Shown here: piece after piece, positions 25,039-32,967 of the stretch
Layout of the letters: each line of letters opens with the position of its first letter
How positions within the stretch are numbered: the stretch's first letter is position 1
Assembly: GCA_963701995.1 (NCBI GenBank)
Contig: OY969693.1
Location: 1,612,001-1,676,000, forward strand
DNA from: Methanoflorens sp963701995
Lineage (GTDB): Archaea > Halobacteriota > Bog-38 > Methanoflorentales > Methanoflorentaceae
DNA: 64,000 nt
Direction of reading: 5' to 3'
Notes under the pieces: generated by a model
The model's input: the letters and a program-made list of their open reading frames with translations, nothing else
The model's database searches: none
What the model was told of the DNA's origin: nothing
Program-made: the position numbers and the translations under genes

Positions 25039-25338
25039 GGCTGTCTCCAACACCACAATCGAGTTTCGTAGCGTCTGAATTGCTAGTCTGCGAGTTTCGT
25101 GGCCATAAACTTGTTTATCGATAGCTTCGGAGCTCCCCGAACAAGTAGGTGCCCGAACAGGCTACCACTGCCCCGTGTGCCGTTGGTGCGCACGTACGTT
25201 GGGATTCGCGGGAAACTGCCAGAAGCTTCGGTGCGACGCCCCCGGCAATTTAGTTTCAGTGCGGACCTGGCCCCTATCCGTCCTTTCGTGAGCTCAGTTC
25301 AATAGTTTTAAGTGAGTCGGGCCCTAACATACACTCTG

Positions 25339-26577
25339 ATGCCGCGCAACCGACTGGGCCTTACGTTCGTTAGCACGTTTCCTCCCCGAGAGTGTGGTAT
25401 CGCTACGTTCACGCAAGACCTGCTCTTCAACCTTATCAATGAGAATCCTGATATCAGAGCCAACGTTTGTGCCATTGATGGAAACAAAGACTCAAGCGCT
25501 TACGGCTGTTTAAGTCCGCTCATCTATCCGAGATCGCGGGTCGCGTACATCATCAGAGATACCGACCAAATCAGCTTCGTCGAGGCAGCTGACAAAATAA
25601 ACGCGTCGCGCGCTGATGTGATCAACATACAACACGAGTATGGGCTGTATGGCGGCTCCTGGGGCCGATATATCCTTGATTTCATGGAAGTTCTAGAGAA
25701 ACCGATCGTGACGACGCTACACACGGTGATGCCGACGCCGCCGGAAGAGGCCAAAGCGGTTACTCGCGAGATATACCGTCTTTCAGCTAGCGTCGTTGTA
25801 CCAGGACACGTCGGCGTCGATATCTTGAAAAAGGCGTTTGACATAGGCTCTGAGAAAGTCGAGGTCATTCCGCATGGTGTCCCCGACGTTCCGTTTATCA
25901 GTTCGGAGCGGCCGAAGAAGAAGCTAGGATTGTCGCGCCGGTTTGTGATCGGGTCATTCGGGCTGCTCCATCCCGCAAAGGGCATCGAGTACGTCCTCGA
26001 AGCGCTGCCCAAGGTGATTGCCGACAACCCCGAAAAAGACGTCCTCTACCTGGTCGTAGGAGAGACGCATCCAAACATCGTGAAGAACGAAGGCGAGCGC
26101 TATCGCGACAGACTGAAGAAAATTATCACAGACCTCGATTTGGAGCACAACGTAAAGTTCGTCGACCGATATCTTACCAACCGAAACCTGATCCTACATT
26201 TTCTCGCCACTGATATCTGTGTCCTCCCCTATCTCGCCAGGGATCAGATCGTGAGCGGCGTACTGTCCCAGGCAGTAGGCTGTGGAAAGGCCATAATAGC
26301 AACGCCATACCTGCACGCACGAGAGGCGCTTGCCGACGAAAGAGGCGTGGTTCTGAAGTCGGGGGAATCGACGGAGATAGCCGAAGCGATTACCATGTTG
26401 ATGCGCAACGACCGTCTTAGACGGGAGATGGAAATTCGGACGTATATGTATGGGCGCTCAATCACGTGGAAAGAGGTCGCGAGAAGATACAAGGAGCTCT
26501 TCAATACACACTACGTCAAACGAGGGTACGGCAAGACCGACTTCCCGACATACAGCGGCGACGTCGACGCGTTGTGA
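25339..26577 (+). CDS. GT4-family glycosyltransferase
   Basis: A 412-residue GT4 enzyme. N-terminal: FVSTFPPRECGIATFTQDLLFNL and VINIQHEYGLYGGSWGRYILDFM. C-terminal: IGSFGLLHPAKGIEYVLEALPKV, TDICVLPYLARDQIVSGVLSQAVGCGKAIIATPY, with an E-rich end. It is closely similar in layout to the enzyme at 433-1608. This type occurs in archaeal and bacterial glycan clusters; the sugar is unknown. I use ATG 25339; a GTG at 25312 is in frame. Confidence 0.88.
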   Translation: MPRNRLGLTFVSTFPPRECGIATFTQDLLFNLINENPDIRANVCAIDGNKDSSAYGCLSPLIYPRSRVAYIIRDTDQISFVEAADKINASRADVINIQHEYGLYGGSWGRYILDFMEVLEKPIVTTLHTVMPTPPEEAKAVTREIYRLSASVVVPGHVGVDILKKAFDIGSEKVEVIPHGVPDVPFISSERPKKKLGLSRRFVIGSFGLLHPAKGIEYVLEALPKVIADNPEKDVLYLVVGETHPNIVKNEGERYRDRLKKIITDLDLEHNVKFVDRYLTNRNLILHFLATDICVLPYLARDQIVSGVLSQAVGCGKAIIATPYLHAREALADERGVVLKSGESTEIAEAITMLMRNDRLRREMEIRTYMYGRSITWKEVARRYKELFNTHYVKRGYGKTDFPTYSGDVDAL

Positions 26578-26702
26578 TCGCGTCGTCCACGCATCTGTGG
26601 AAGAACTTTTTCGAGCTGACCGGGCAGCGCAGCTTGCGCTTTTTTGAGCGTGATCCGTGAGAAAAGCGTGCGCATGTTGATGCATTGTGAGGTCGAACCG
26701 AC

Positions 26703-27368
26703 GTGGCCGTAAAAGACGCCAATGAGTTTAACGCCTTACGGCAGATTCAAACAAACATCGCGAAGCAGGTGGTTCTAGAGGACCCCGCAAGTGAAGTTGC
26801 GTTGGTAGGGGCGGTAGCGCAAAGCTTTGACGAGAGCCTCGTTTTTTCTTCAGCCGTAGTTGTCGACACGCTAATGAACGTCATCGACGAGTCCGCGTCG
26901 ATTGCAAAGACCGCCATGCCGTACGTGCCCGGTCTCCTCTTCTTCCGTGAGGGTCCCGCGGTGATAGCGACAGTAGAGAAGCTGCGCAGGCGACCTGACG
27001 TTTTAATCGTCCACGGGTGCGGCATAAACCACCCCCGGTTTGCGGGACTAGCGTCGCACGTCGGAGTCATTCTAAATACGTCAACAGTTGGCGTGTCCAA
27101 AAAAGCACTCTGCGGGGAGTATGTTGAACCGGCTCAGGCCGGCCGCCCCACCGCGCTGACATTCAACGGAAAACCGCTTGGGTTCGTCTTAAAAACGGTG
27201 GCCGGCACAAAACCGATCTTCATTAGTCCAGGAAACCGCATTTCGTTACAGGGCGCATTGCGAATCGTTCAGCGCTGCGTGGCGAGCCACAGATTACCTG
27301 AGCCGCTTCGTTTGGCGCATATCAAGGTCAGGCAACTTCGATCCGAGATGCGTTCTGGTGAGATCTAG
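26703..27368 (+). CDS. endonuclease V homologue with altered active site
   Basis: A 221-residue protein with the endonuclease V fold throughout: PYVPGLLFFREGP, GINHPRFAGLASHVGVILNTSTVGVSKKALCG, KPIFISPGNRISL and EPLRLAHIKVRQL. EndoV cuts next to deoxyinosine or inosine. Of the metal-binding set (Thermotoga D43, E89, D110, H214), the Glu and final His are kept. The first Asp is Ala (VGAVAQSF for GVDxSF) and the second is His (IVHGCGINHPR for DGxGxAHPR). I infer loss of classic metal-dependent cleavage, possibly leaving inosine or nucleic-acid binding. The start is GTG 26703. Confidence 0.82.
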   Translation: MAVKDANEFNALRQIQTNIAKQVVLEDPASEVALVGAVAQSFDESLVFSSAVVVDTLMNVIDESASIAKTAMPYVPGLLFFREGPAVIATVEKLRRRPDVLIVHGCGINHPRFAGLASHVGVILNTSTVGVSKKALCGEYVEPAQAGRPTALTFNGKPLGFVLKTVAGTKPIFISPGNRISLQGALRIVQRCVASHRLPEPLRLAHIKVRQLRSEMRSGEI

Positions 27369-27444
27369 GCTGGACTCGGCGTGAGAAGGTTTAATACGTC
27401 CTGAGCGCAAAGAGCAACCGTCGATCGCACGCGAGGGTACTGAC

Positions 27445-27588
27445 ATGAGAGCATATCTTTACCGGTGTCGCGTCTGTGGCACAGAAATCTGGACCGATTT
27501 TATCGAGCTCGACAAGCTAATATGCGAGAGCTGCCATACCGCAGGAAAATGGCTCGTACTGGACGTTAAGATCAGAGAGAAAATATAA
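27445..27588 (+). CDS. small zinc-ribbon protein, 47 aa
   Basis: A 47-residue protein with two knuckles, CRVC and CESC, 16 residues apart (YRCRVCGTEIWTDFIELDKL then ICESCHTAGKW), as in rubredoxin-like zinc ribbons. It starts at ATG 27445 and ends with TAA just before a 9-bp hairpin. Small zinc ribbons of this kind are common and poorly known in archaea. Function unknown. Confidence 0.7.
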   Translation: MRAYLYRCRVCGTEIWTDFIELDKLICESCHTAGKWLVLDVKIREKI

Positions 27589-27600
27589 AAAAATAAGCAA

Positions 27601-27626
27601 TAGCATCTCGCTTCTAAGAGATGCTA
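27601..27626. terminator. hairpin between convergent genes
   Basis: TAGCATCTC and GAGATGCTA form a perfect 9-bp stem with an 8-nt loop, between the zinc-ribbon gene stop (27588, plus) and the histone stop (27647, minus). The position suggests a bidirectional terminator or 3'-end stabiliser. It has no long T-run, so termination itself is unproven. Confidence 0.45.
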
Positions 27627-27646
27627 TCAAAGAAACGATCTTGAGA

Positions 27647-27859
27647 TTACCGGTTCAGCCTGGTAAAAGCGAGTTTTATGTCTTCGGCTTTGACCGTCTT
27701 GCGGCCCGCGTGCTTTGCCATTTCGATTGCTTCTTCGGCGAGTTCTTTGCCGTACATCTCTAGGTATTCTCTAAACTGTTCTGTCGCTTCAGCGCTCACA
27801 CGCTCTGCTCCAGCTTTTCGGATGATCCTACTTACTCCTGCTGCTTGTAATTCTGCCAT
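27647..27859 (-). CDS. archaeal histone
   Basis: A 70-residue single histone fold (HMf family) of three helices and two loops: AAGVSRIIRKAGAERVS, ATEQFREYLEMYGKELAEEAIEMAKHAGRKTVKAEDIKLAF. The RKT loop and the R near position 14 that insert into the DNA minor groove are present. It dimerises and wraps DNA. A strong TATA box sits about 40 nt upstream. Confidence 0.96.
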   Translation of the reverse strand: MAELQAAGVSRIIRKAGAERVSAEATEQFREYLEMYGKELAEEAIEMAKHAGRKTVKAEDIKLAFTRLNR

Positions 27860-27892
27860 TTGAGTTACCTCGCTCTATACTGAGATTTTCAA

Positions 27893-27904
27893 CATATATA
27901 TACT
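27893..27904 (-). promoter_or_regulatory. TATA box of the histone gene
   Basis: The minus strand reads GTATATATATGT about 35-45 nt before the histone ATG, in an AT-rich stretch. A very short leader is expected. Confidence 0.6.
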
Positions 27905-28052
27905 TTTTCGGTATTTTTTCGATTTTAAGGTAATATTCTTCAATAAAAATGGATTTGAGGGTCAAAATAACATTTGTGATCAGTATGCACAAGAGGGGGA
28001 AAGCTTCATCGTGCGTCAATCGGAAGCTAGTGCATTCAAGGTGGTGTCGAGA

Positions 28053-28517
28053 ATGACGAGCCGTCCGCAAATTGGCATTATCGGAAGCAGGAGCTGCTCG
28101 AGCAAGATCGCGAGTATTGCCGAGCGTACAGGAAGCCTCATAGCGTCTCGCGAGGCGATCCTCATTTGTGGGGGACGGGAGGGAGTCATGGAAGCAGCTG
28201 CGCGCGGCGCACAGGCCGCAGGGGGACTCACCGTAGGAATTCTTCCAGGCCCCTCCAAAACCGAAGCTAATCCTTTCATCGACGTGAAGATTCCTACGGA
28301 CATGGGCCACGCACGAAATGCGATTATCGCTCGAGCAGCCGATTGCCTCATCGCGATCGCCGGCGAATTTGGCACACTCTCGGAAATTGCCCTCGCCCTC
28401 CAGATGGCAAAACCAGTGGTCACCTTAGCCTCCAAGTGGAAAATAGAGGGGACGGTTCTCGCCGACTCACCGGAGATGGCCGTTGAGACGGCCCTCCGTC
28501 TGTGCGGTCAGCCCTAA
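28053..28517 (+). CDS. TIGR00725/LOG-like Rossmann protein
   Basis: A 154-residue Rossmann-fold protein of the lysine-decarboxylase-like (LOG/TIGR00725) superfamily. Motifs are IGIIGSRSC, ILICGGREGVMEAAARGAQAAGG (the GGxxGxM/E site) and a GEFGTLSEIALALQMAKPVV loop. Relatives are nucleoside-monophosphate phosphoribohydrolases or unknown nucleotide-binding proteins. I use ATG 28053 (GGTGGTG 6 nt upstream); a GTG at 28011 is in frame. Confidence 0.85.
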   Translation: MTSRPQIGIIGSRSCSSKIASIAERTGSLIASREAILICGGREGVMEAAARGAQAAGGLTVGILPGPSKTEANPFIDVKIPTDMGHARNAIIARAADCLIAIAGEFGTLSEIALALQMAKPVVTLASKWKIEGTVLADSPEMAVETALRLCGQP

Positions 28518-28562
28518 GCAAACGCTATGTACGTGAAGCCTCCATAGAGCTACCGGATTTGC

Positions 28563-29324
28563 ATGAACATTATACTCCTCGGGACGGGCGTCGCCATTCC
28601 ACAGCTCGAAAAAGCCCAGTCGGGCATTCTCATTAAGACCCCGGAAGAACTGATGCTCTTCGATTGCGGGGTGGGCATCCTGGGCCGCATCGTGCAGAGC
28701 GGTTACGATTATTGCAAAATACACAAGGTTTTTTTCACCCACCATCACCTCGATCACAACTCTGACTTCTTGGCACTGCTCAAGGCGCAGCAACTGACCG
28801 CCCTCGATTCAGACGCGCAGGTGGGGATGATGAACGTGTATGGTCCCATGGGCACGCAACACCACGTAGCGCAGTTGCTCGAGCTTTATGACTATCTCAC
28901 GGTCGACGTCGACGTAACTGAGCTTGAGGACGGCGACAGCATTCGCGTTGGAAGCGGAGTGGCTTCCGTTCGCGCGACCAAGCACAGCGTTCCGTCAATT
29001 GCGTACAGGATGCAAACACCGACGTCGACGCTCGTGTATTCAGGTGATACCGAACCCACGGAAAGCGTCCGTGATCTGTGTCACGGCGAAGTTGACGTGC
29101 TAATCCACGAGTGTTCGTTCCCTGATGCGTACGCGTCGGTCTCGAACCACACGACGCCAGCGAAGCTGCGCGACCTCATATGTGACCAGCACATCGACCG
29201 CATCGTGCTTACCCATCTCTACCCGCACGCGAGCGGGTATGAGGATGCCATGGTCGACGTCGTCAAGGAGAGGTTCCCCGGAAGGGTTGACGTCGCGCAC
29301 GACCTAATGAAGATCTTTCTCTGA
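28563..29324 (+). CDS. MBL-fold metal-dependent hydrolase (RNase Z-like)
   Basis: A 253-residue metallo-beta-lactamase-fold protein. Metal ligands are in FFTHHHLDHNSDFLALL (HxHxDH), ATKHSVPSIAYRM, YSGDTEPTESV and IVLTHLYPH. The GTG-type N-terminus (IILLGTGVAIPQLEKAQSG) resembles RNase Z, but the protein is shorter than tRNase Z and no clear exosite is visible. I would not call it tRNA 3'-processing with certainty. Confidence 0.85.
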   Translation: MNIILLGTGVAIPQLEKAQSGILIKTPEELMLFDCGVGILGRIVQSGYDYCKIHKVFFTHHHLDHNSDFLALLKAQQLTALDSDAQVGMMNVYGPMGTQHHVAQLLELYDYLTVDVDVTELEDGDSIRVGSGVASVRATKHSVPSIAYRMQTPTSTLVYSGDTEPTESVRDLCHGEVDVLIHECSFPDAYASVSNHTTPAKLRDLICDQHIDRIVLTHLYPHASGYEDAMVDVVKERFPGRVDVAHDLMKIFL

Positions 29325-29330
29325 TTTGAG

Positions 29331-29774
29331 CTACGCTGTTTTTGTGCCTTGCGCCGCCTCTGCGACGTCTGCAACCGCGCCTGCAGCGAGAATAATCTGG
29401 CCACGTTCGCTGATCGCGTGCCGAACGCGCGAATTGCTGCCGATCGTCAGGTCGCCAACCGCGTCGATCTTGTTTACCTGTGAATCGCTTCCGATATCAG
29501 CCTGTTCTCCGGCTTCAACGTGATGCGCCCTGAATCCGCTCCCGGTCTTGATCCCGCCGGTAATTACTGTTCCCTTGACGTGACAGTTATCGCCGAAAAA
29601 AGCTTCAGAACACTCAATCGAGCCGTTGATTACTACGTTGTTCTCAGTCGTCAAAATGCCGTAGACGTTGATCGTTGCATCCTTGTCTGTAGGGTACAGC
29701 TGGGTATTCGCTTCCAAGTACAGATCCTCGTTAAGCTCCTTCAGATTTACTTGTTTGCCGCGTTCTATACGCAT
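29331..29774 (-). CDS. bactofilin-like beta-helix protein
   Basis: A 147-residue protein with the rhythmic short-strand pattern of a polymer-forming (bactofilin-like) right-handed beta-helix: NNVVINGSIECSEAFFGDNCHVKGTVITGG, then DIGSDSQVNKIDAVGDLTIGSNSRV. Bactofilins form membrane-associated scaffolds in bacteria; archaeal relatives are known but of unclear role. There is no signal peptide. It ends 7 bp from the convergent MBL gene and lies 11 bp after the next minus-strand gene, so the two are probably co-transcribed. Confidence 0.7.
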   Translation of the reverse strand: MRIERGKQVNLKELNEDLYLEANTQLYPTDKDATINVYGILTTENNVVINGSIECSEAFFGDNCHVKGTVITGGIKTGSGFRAHHVEAGEQADIGSDSQVNKIDAVGDLTIGSNSRVRHAISERGQIILAAGAVADVAEAAQGTKTA

Positions 29775-29785
29775 TTTCTCACCTC

Positions 29786-30166
29786 TTACCTAATCCCTCC
29801 GAGCAGCTCATCTGAGGTAATCGCGTGGGCATATTTCTTGAGCTGTAGCACGCCACCGATTGAATCGAGCGCGTGAATCTTGCCCTTCACCGACTTCAAT
29901 GAGGCGTCATCGTGCACGAGGAAGATCGCTTTGTCACACACCGACAGCAGCGCCTTTGCGACGCTCTGCGTGAGGAAGTCCGTAGGGACCTCGCCTCCCG
30001 TGGGACAGAAGAAGAATCCGAGCTTGAACGTCGGGAGATTTGCGTGGTCTTTTCTGGTCCAGATGACGTCGATTTCGCCCGCTCCGATGTCGACGGCCGA
30101 CTGGACCTCGTAGTTGAGCGCGCGCCCGGTCGCTTTGCATTCGTTGATCAGTTCTGTATCTTTCAT
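29786..30166 (-). CDS. hypothetical protein, 126 aa
   Basis: Not recognised. A soluble alpha/beta protein (VQSAVDIGAGEIDVIWTRK, FKLGFFFCPTGGEVPTDFLTQSVAKALL, KAIFLVHDDASLKSVKGKI). The GEIDVIW strand followed by a Lys-containing strand faintly recalls restriction-endonuclease-like folds, but I do not claim it. It begins at ATG 30166 (a GTG two codons upstream is possible) and is the probable operon partner of the bactofilin-like gene. Confidence 0.65.
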   Translation of the reverse strand: MKDTELINECKATGRALNYEVQSAVDIGAGEIDVIWTRKDHANLPTFKLGFFFCPTGGEVPTDFLTQSVAKALLSVCDKAIFLVHDDASLKSVKGKIHALDSIGGVLQLKKYAHAITSDELLGGIR

Positions 30167-30327
30167 ATTCACCGAGTGAAGAACGACGCGGCGATTTAAA
30201 AGGGTTGTTGCCGTTTTTCACGCAACTGAAGACGCATGGAGCACAAATGGCAGCGCGCCCCGACTATCGCCAAGGCTAGCAGAGCCGGACACCCAAAAAA
30301 AGAGAAGCCGCTGTATACGACTTCCGA

Positions 30328-30474
30328 TCACGATGCGAACGATTCGAAGTGCTCCTTAAACTCAGCACGTGAGCACTCGTGACACAATTTAGCAAACCAC
30401 GTCTTGATAATAATTGGACTGCCGCACCGCTCGCAGTATTCGGTTTCCTGTACTACGGTATCAATCTCGATCAT
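30328..30474 (-). CDS. small zinc-finger protein, 48 aa
   Basis: A 48-residue open frame with two CxxC pairs 14 residues apart (EYCERCGSPIIIKTWFAKLC then HECSRAEFKEHFESF), a typical mini zinc ribbon. The ATG at 30474 has a GTGA just upstream and the frame ends at TGA 30328. Function unknown; possibly nucleic-acid binding. Confidence 0.65.
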   Translation of the reverse strand: MIEIDTVVQETEYCERCGSPIIIKTWFAKLCHECSRAEFKEHFESFAS

Positions 30475-30824
30475 CTTATCACTCACTGCCACTGCACATA
30501 GAACACACTAGATTTAAGGTTTACGCTCTGGATTTTTTTGCGTGCTTTGCTGTGGCAATTAGACTGTTAAAAAACTACTTTGCTGGCAACGCGTCCGTTC
30601 GACTCGTAACAAGCAACTGCAGCAACATTTAACACTAGTTTTTATTCCATCAATAATATATAATTTTTTTCAAACTGTTCGCGCGACTGTTCGCGCATGC
30701 TTGAGATTGCCGTCAACCAATATGAAAAAACATTGCTGTTTTACAGTGGGCTAGCCGGTGGATACAAAACATCGAGCAACAAAAATGCAGATAACGCCTG
30801 GTTTCCTTTTTCTGTCGTGGCGCG
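30475..30824. other. intergenic, no gene recognised
   Basis: 350 bases, AT-rich around 30640-30680 (AATAATATATAATT). A TTAAAT-type box near 30511 may serve the zinc-finger gene on the minus strand. A short tandem CTGTTCGCGCGA repeat lies near 30680-30700. The open frame on the plus strand from 30697 has no family features and no ribosome-binding site. Confidence 0.5.
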
Positions 30825-30977
30825 TTATCGATTTCCTTCCGTCGTGCTCACGGTCCGAGGCTTTCGTATAAACTGCAAATACACCCACACCACGACTACA
30901 AGAAGTGCTCCCGGCCAGAATGTGAATAGCAGGAAGATAAAAGCTATCAACAAAATTGCTGAATTGAGTAGACCCAT
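30825..30977 (-). CDS. possible small membrane protein, 50 aa
   Basis: A 50-residue frame starting MGLLNSAILLIAFIFLLFTF and continuing with WPGALLVVVVWVYLQFIRKP. It has two adjacent hydrophobic segments followed by a basic end, a credible two-span membrane peptide. The Shine-Dalgarno is weak. No relative is known to me. The clean start, stop and hydrophobicity are the only support. Confidence 0.4.
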   Translation of the reverse strand: MGLLNSAILLIAFIFLLFTFWPGALLVVVVWVYLQFIRKPRTVSTTEGNR

Positions 30978-31473
30978 GCTCAACACGTTACAATGAGGGG
31001 TTACGCTTTAAGCGTTTCTTCGCTTGGTGCTCCGTCCAAAATAGTCCAAATTCGAATGCTTTGCTTGCAGCCAAAATCGCGCAAAATTTCTCTTAGAGCG
31101 AATAGGCCGAAATAGTCCCGCAGTAAGCAATTGCTCGCGTGGAGGCATTTGACGCGCTAATCCGTAGTTTTCGGAGCCAGAGCCAAAGCGCACGCCGTCA
31201 ACTGTTCTAAACCACAATAGTGCGCAGGAGAATCCTATTTGAGCCGCACAGTTGCTGGGTGGCGCTCATGTTTCCGGCTGTACGCCTTTTTAATGGCGGC
31301 GTCTTTACACTCGAGAAATGAACCGAGCTTGCATTTATCATACAAGATAGGCGTTTTAGGGTTTGATTGTGAGGAACCCCCGGCCGCCAATCTTTATAGA
31401 AATCAAAAACGAAAGCGCTTTTTTCTTAGTATGGCATTTTCTTGGCCCACGCATTGCGCTCGCTTCTATGAAA
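30978..31473. other. intergenic, no gene recognised
   Basis: About 500 bases with no convincing coding frame on either strand. The frames present lack ribosome-binding sites and family features. It ends at the promoter of the candidate RNA. Confidence 0.5.
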
Positions 31474-31482
31474 GGTATAAAT
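31474..31482 (+). promoter_or_regulatory. TATA box of candidate ncRNA
   Basis: GGTATAAAT lies ~30 nt before the first base of the long closing helix at 31510, preceded by a purine-rich GAAA (BRE-like). This is the usual archaeal spacing for an RNA starting near 31504. Confidence 0.5.
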
Positions 31483-31503
31483 CGAAGAGGCGCGTATAAT
31501 TAT

Positions 31504-31685
31504 AGTACGCTCTATAGGATGTGTGGAGGAAAAGGTAGCTCCCAGTGGCTTTTGGAGTAGAGCTTTCGGGGCAGAAAAACCTCTGCTCTGAAGCATCGGG
31601 CGAATTCGCCTTGGCTCTCAAACACGCCATAGGGAAGGATCACTTTCGCGATTCACATATCCTATAGAGTCCACCTCACTTTTTT
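31504..31685 (+). ncRNA. candidate structured non-coding RNA
   Basis: Bases 31510-31527 pair without interruption with 31652-31669 (18 pairs, two of them G-U), enclosing ~124 nt. Internal hairpins include AGCTC/GAGCT (31537-31541 with 31560-31564), GCAGA/TCTGC (31571-31575 with 31582-31586) and GGCG-AATT-CGCC (31599-31610). A TATA box sits ~30 nt upstream and a six-T run follows at 31680-31685. There is no coding frame. It does not match the conserved cores I know of RNase P RNA or SRP RNA. Alternatively it is a small element with imperfect terminal inverted repeats, but no target duplication is visible. Confidence 0.5.
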
Positions 31686-32060
31686 GTTGATGATTCGCGC
31701 GCGTTTGATTGTGCTCTTTCTTCCGTTGTGAGTCTCACGCTCGCAGCTCAGTCTCGTCCTATGTTCGTTGGCCACTTTCAGGTGAAAAAACCCACGCTAT
31801 TCATAGCACGCCGTTAACAGAAGACCGAAATGTTCTGCTGTCGCTGTCCTTCCGTTAGACTCGTAATCCGAAACGCCTCAATGAGGCCCAAAAAATCGTC
31901 CGAGACATACAAAGCTGCTGCTTCGCTTTGCGGCCTCGAATTGCAAGACCATTTGCTTTCAATAGCATAAGCTTAAATGGAGATAGAAGATGCTTAGCAG
32001 CACGCGGATGCACATGATGCATTCCACCTGGCGCGCTTGTGAAAAAGGAAGTACGGAAAT
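31686..32060. other. intergenic with FAS1 promoter
   Basis: 375 bases without a recognised gene. GCTTAAATGG at 31971-31980 is a plausible TATA box for the FAS1 gene, giving a leader of about 60 nt. AGGAAG precedes the ATG at 32061. Confidence 0.45.
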
Positions 32061-32540
32061 ATGAAAAACATTGTAGAGACAGCAATCGATGATAGTTCCT
32101 TCACAATGCTGGTTTCAGCAGTGAAGGCGGCAGCCGGTCTCGTCGATACCTTGAGCGGACCTGGGCCCTTTACGCTCTTTGCTCCGAACGATGACGCGTT
32201 TGCCGAGTTGCCTGCAGGTACGGTAGACGAATTGTTAAAAGACAAAGACAGGCTCACTGCAGTACTTGCCTATCACGTAGTGCCCGGCAAATACATGGCA
32301 ACCGACCTAATGAAAATGACGACAGCAAAGACCGTTCAAGGCGCGACGCTGACGATTGCAACAGAGACAGCGGTCATCGAGGAGGATATGGTGGTCGTTG
32401 AAGATGACGTCGTGGTCGAAGACGATGAAATCACGGCATTTGAAGAGCTAACGGTGGACGATGCCATAGTCATTCAGGCGGATATTGAATGCACTAATGG
32501 CGTGATTCACGTTATTGATTCCGTCCTTGCGCCTGAATAA
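32061..32540 (+). CDS. fasciclin (FAS1) domain protein
   Basis: A 159-residue single FAS1 domain. The H1 box is GPFTLFAPNDDAFAELPAGT, then LAYHVVPGKYMATDLMKM, and the H2 region is ECTNGVIHVIDSVLAPE. FAS1 domains mediate adhesion and are normally exported. Here the protein starts directly at the domain with no signal peptide or anchor. An acidic stretch (residues ~110-135, EEDMVVVEDDVVVEDDE) replaces the usual short loop. It is followed by a strong terminator, so it is monocistronic. Confidence 0.88.
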   Translation: MKNIVETAIDDSSFTMLVSAVKAAAGLVDTLSGPGPFTLFAPNDDAFAELPAGTVDELLKDKDRLTAVLAYHVVPGKYMATDLMKMTTAKTVQGATLTIATETAVIEEDMVVVEDDVVVEDDEITAFEELTVDDAIVIQADIECTNGVIHVIDSVLAPE

Positions 32541-32552
32541 GGCGCGAGTGTA

Positions 32553-32580
32553 GCCAGGGGGCCTCCTGGCCTTTTTTTTT
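32553..32580 (+). terminator. hairpin with nine-T run after FAS1 gene
   Basis: GCCAGG and CCTGGC form a 6-bp stem around a GGGCCT loop at 32553-32570, followed by nine T residues. It is placed 13 nt after the FAS1 stop. Confidence 0.7.
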
Positions 32581-32967
32581 ATGCGCACCGCGTGCATCTC
32601 GATGTTCGCTCCGTGCAGGTCTTGCAACAGGGACATTTCATCACGTTGTTGACGTCGTTGGAACTCGCACGTCAATCACCCGATGGAGTACCCTTTGCTC
32701 GAATCTTCATCCCCTGCAAGTGCGTGGTAAAGGGTTAGCACTTTCGTAATGTGTGGCAGGGCCTTCACACGCAAAGCGCCTAGGATCATCGCAAACCAGC
32801 GCTGTCGTGTTCCATTTGGTAAAAAAGAGTTTTTATCTCTCACCATCGTCGCGTGCTGTCTGGAATTCACGCGTCCTGTCTCTTGCGCGCCTTTGCCTGT
32901 GAGCCCGTTAGGCCTAACACAGGGACGACGCCGTCGGGTGACAAAAGCGCGTTAACGAAAGGGTAGT
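32581..32967. other. intergenic, no gene recognised
   Basis: 387 bases. The short open frames on both strands overlap each other, lack start signals and have no family features. Confidence 0.5.

Noticed and set aside
31239..31499. Plus-strand frame as a gene
   Set aside because: No start signal, no family features, and it runs through the TATA box of the candidate RNA.
31504..31685. RNase P RNA or SRP RNA as identity of the structured RNA
   Set aside because: GGAGGAAA near the 5' end recalls RNase P conserved region I, but the matching 3' region and the usual size are missing. The SRP GGAAG/GAGCA domain is absent and the length is about half.
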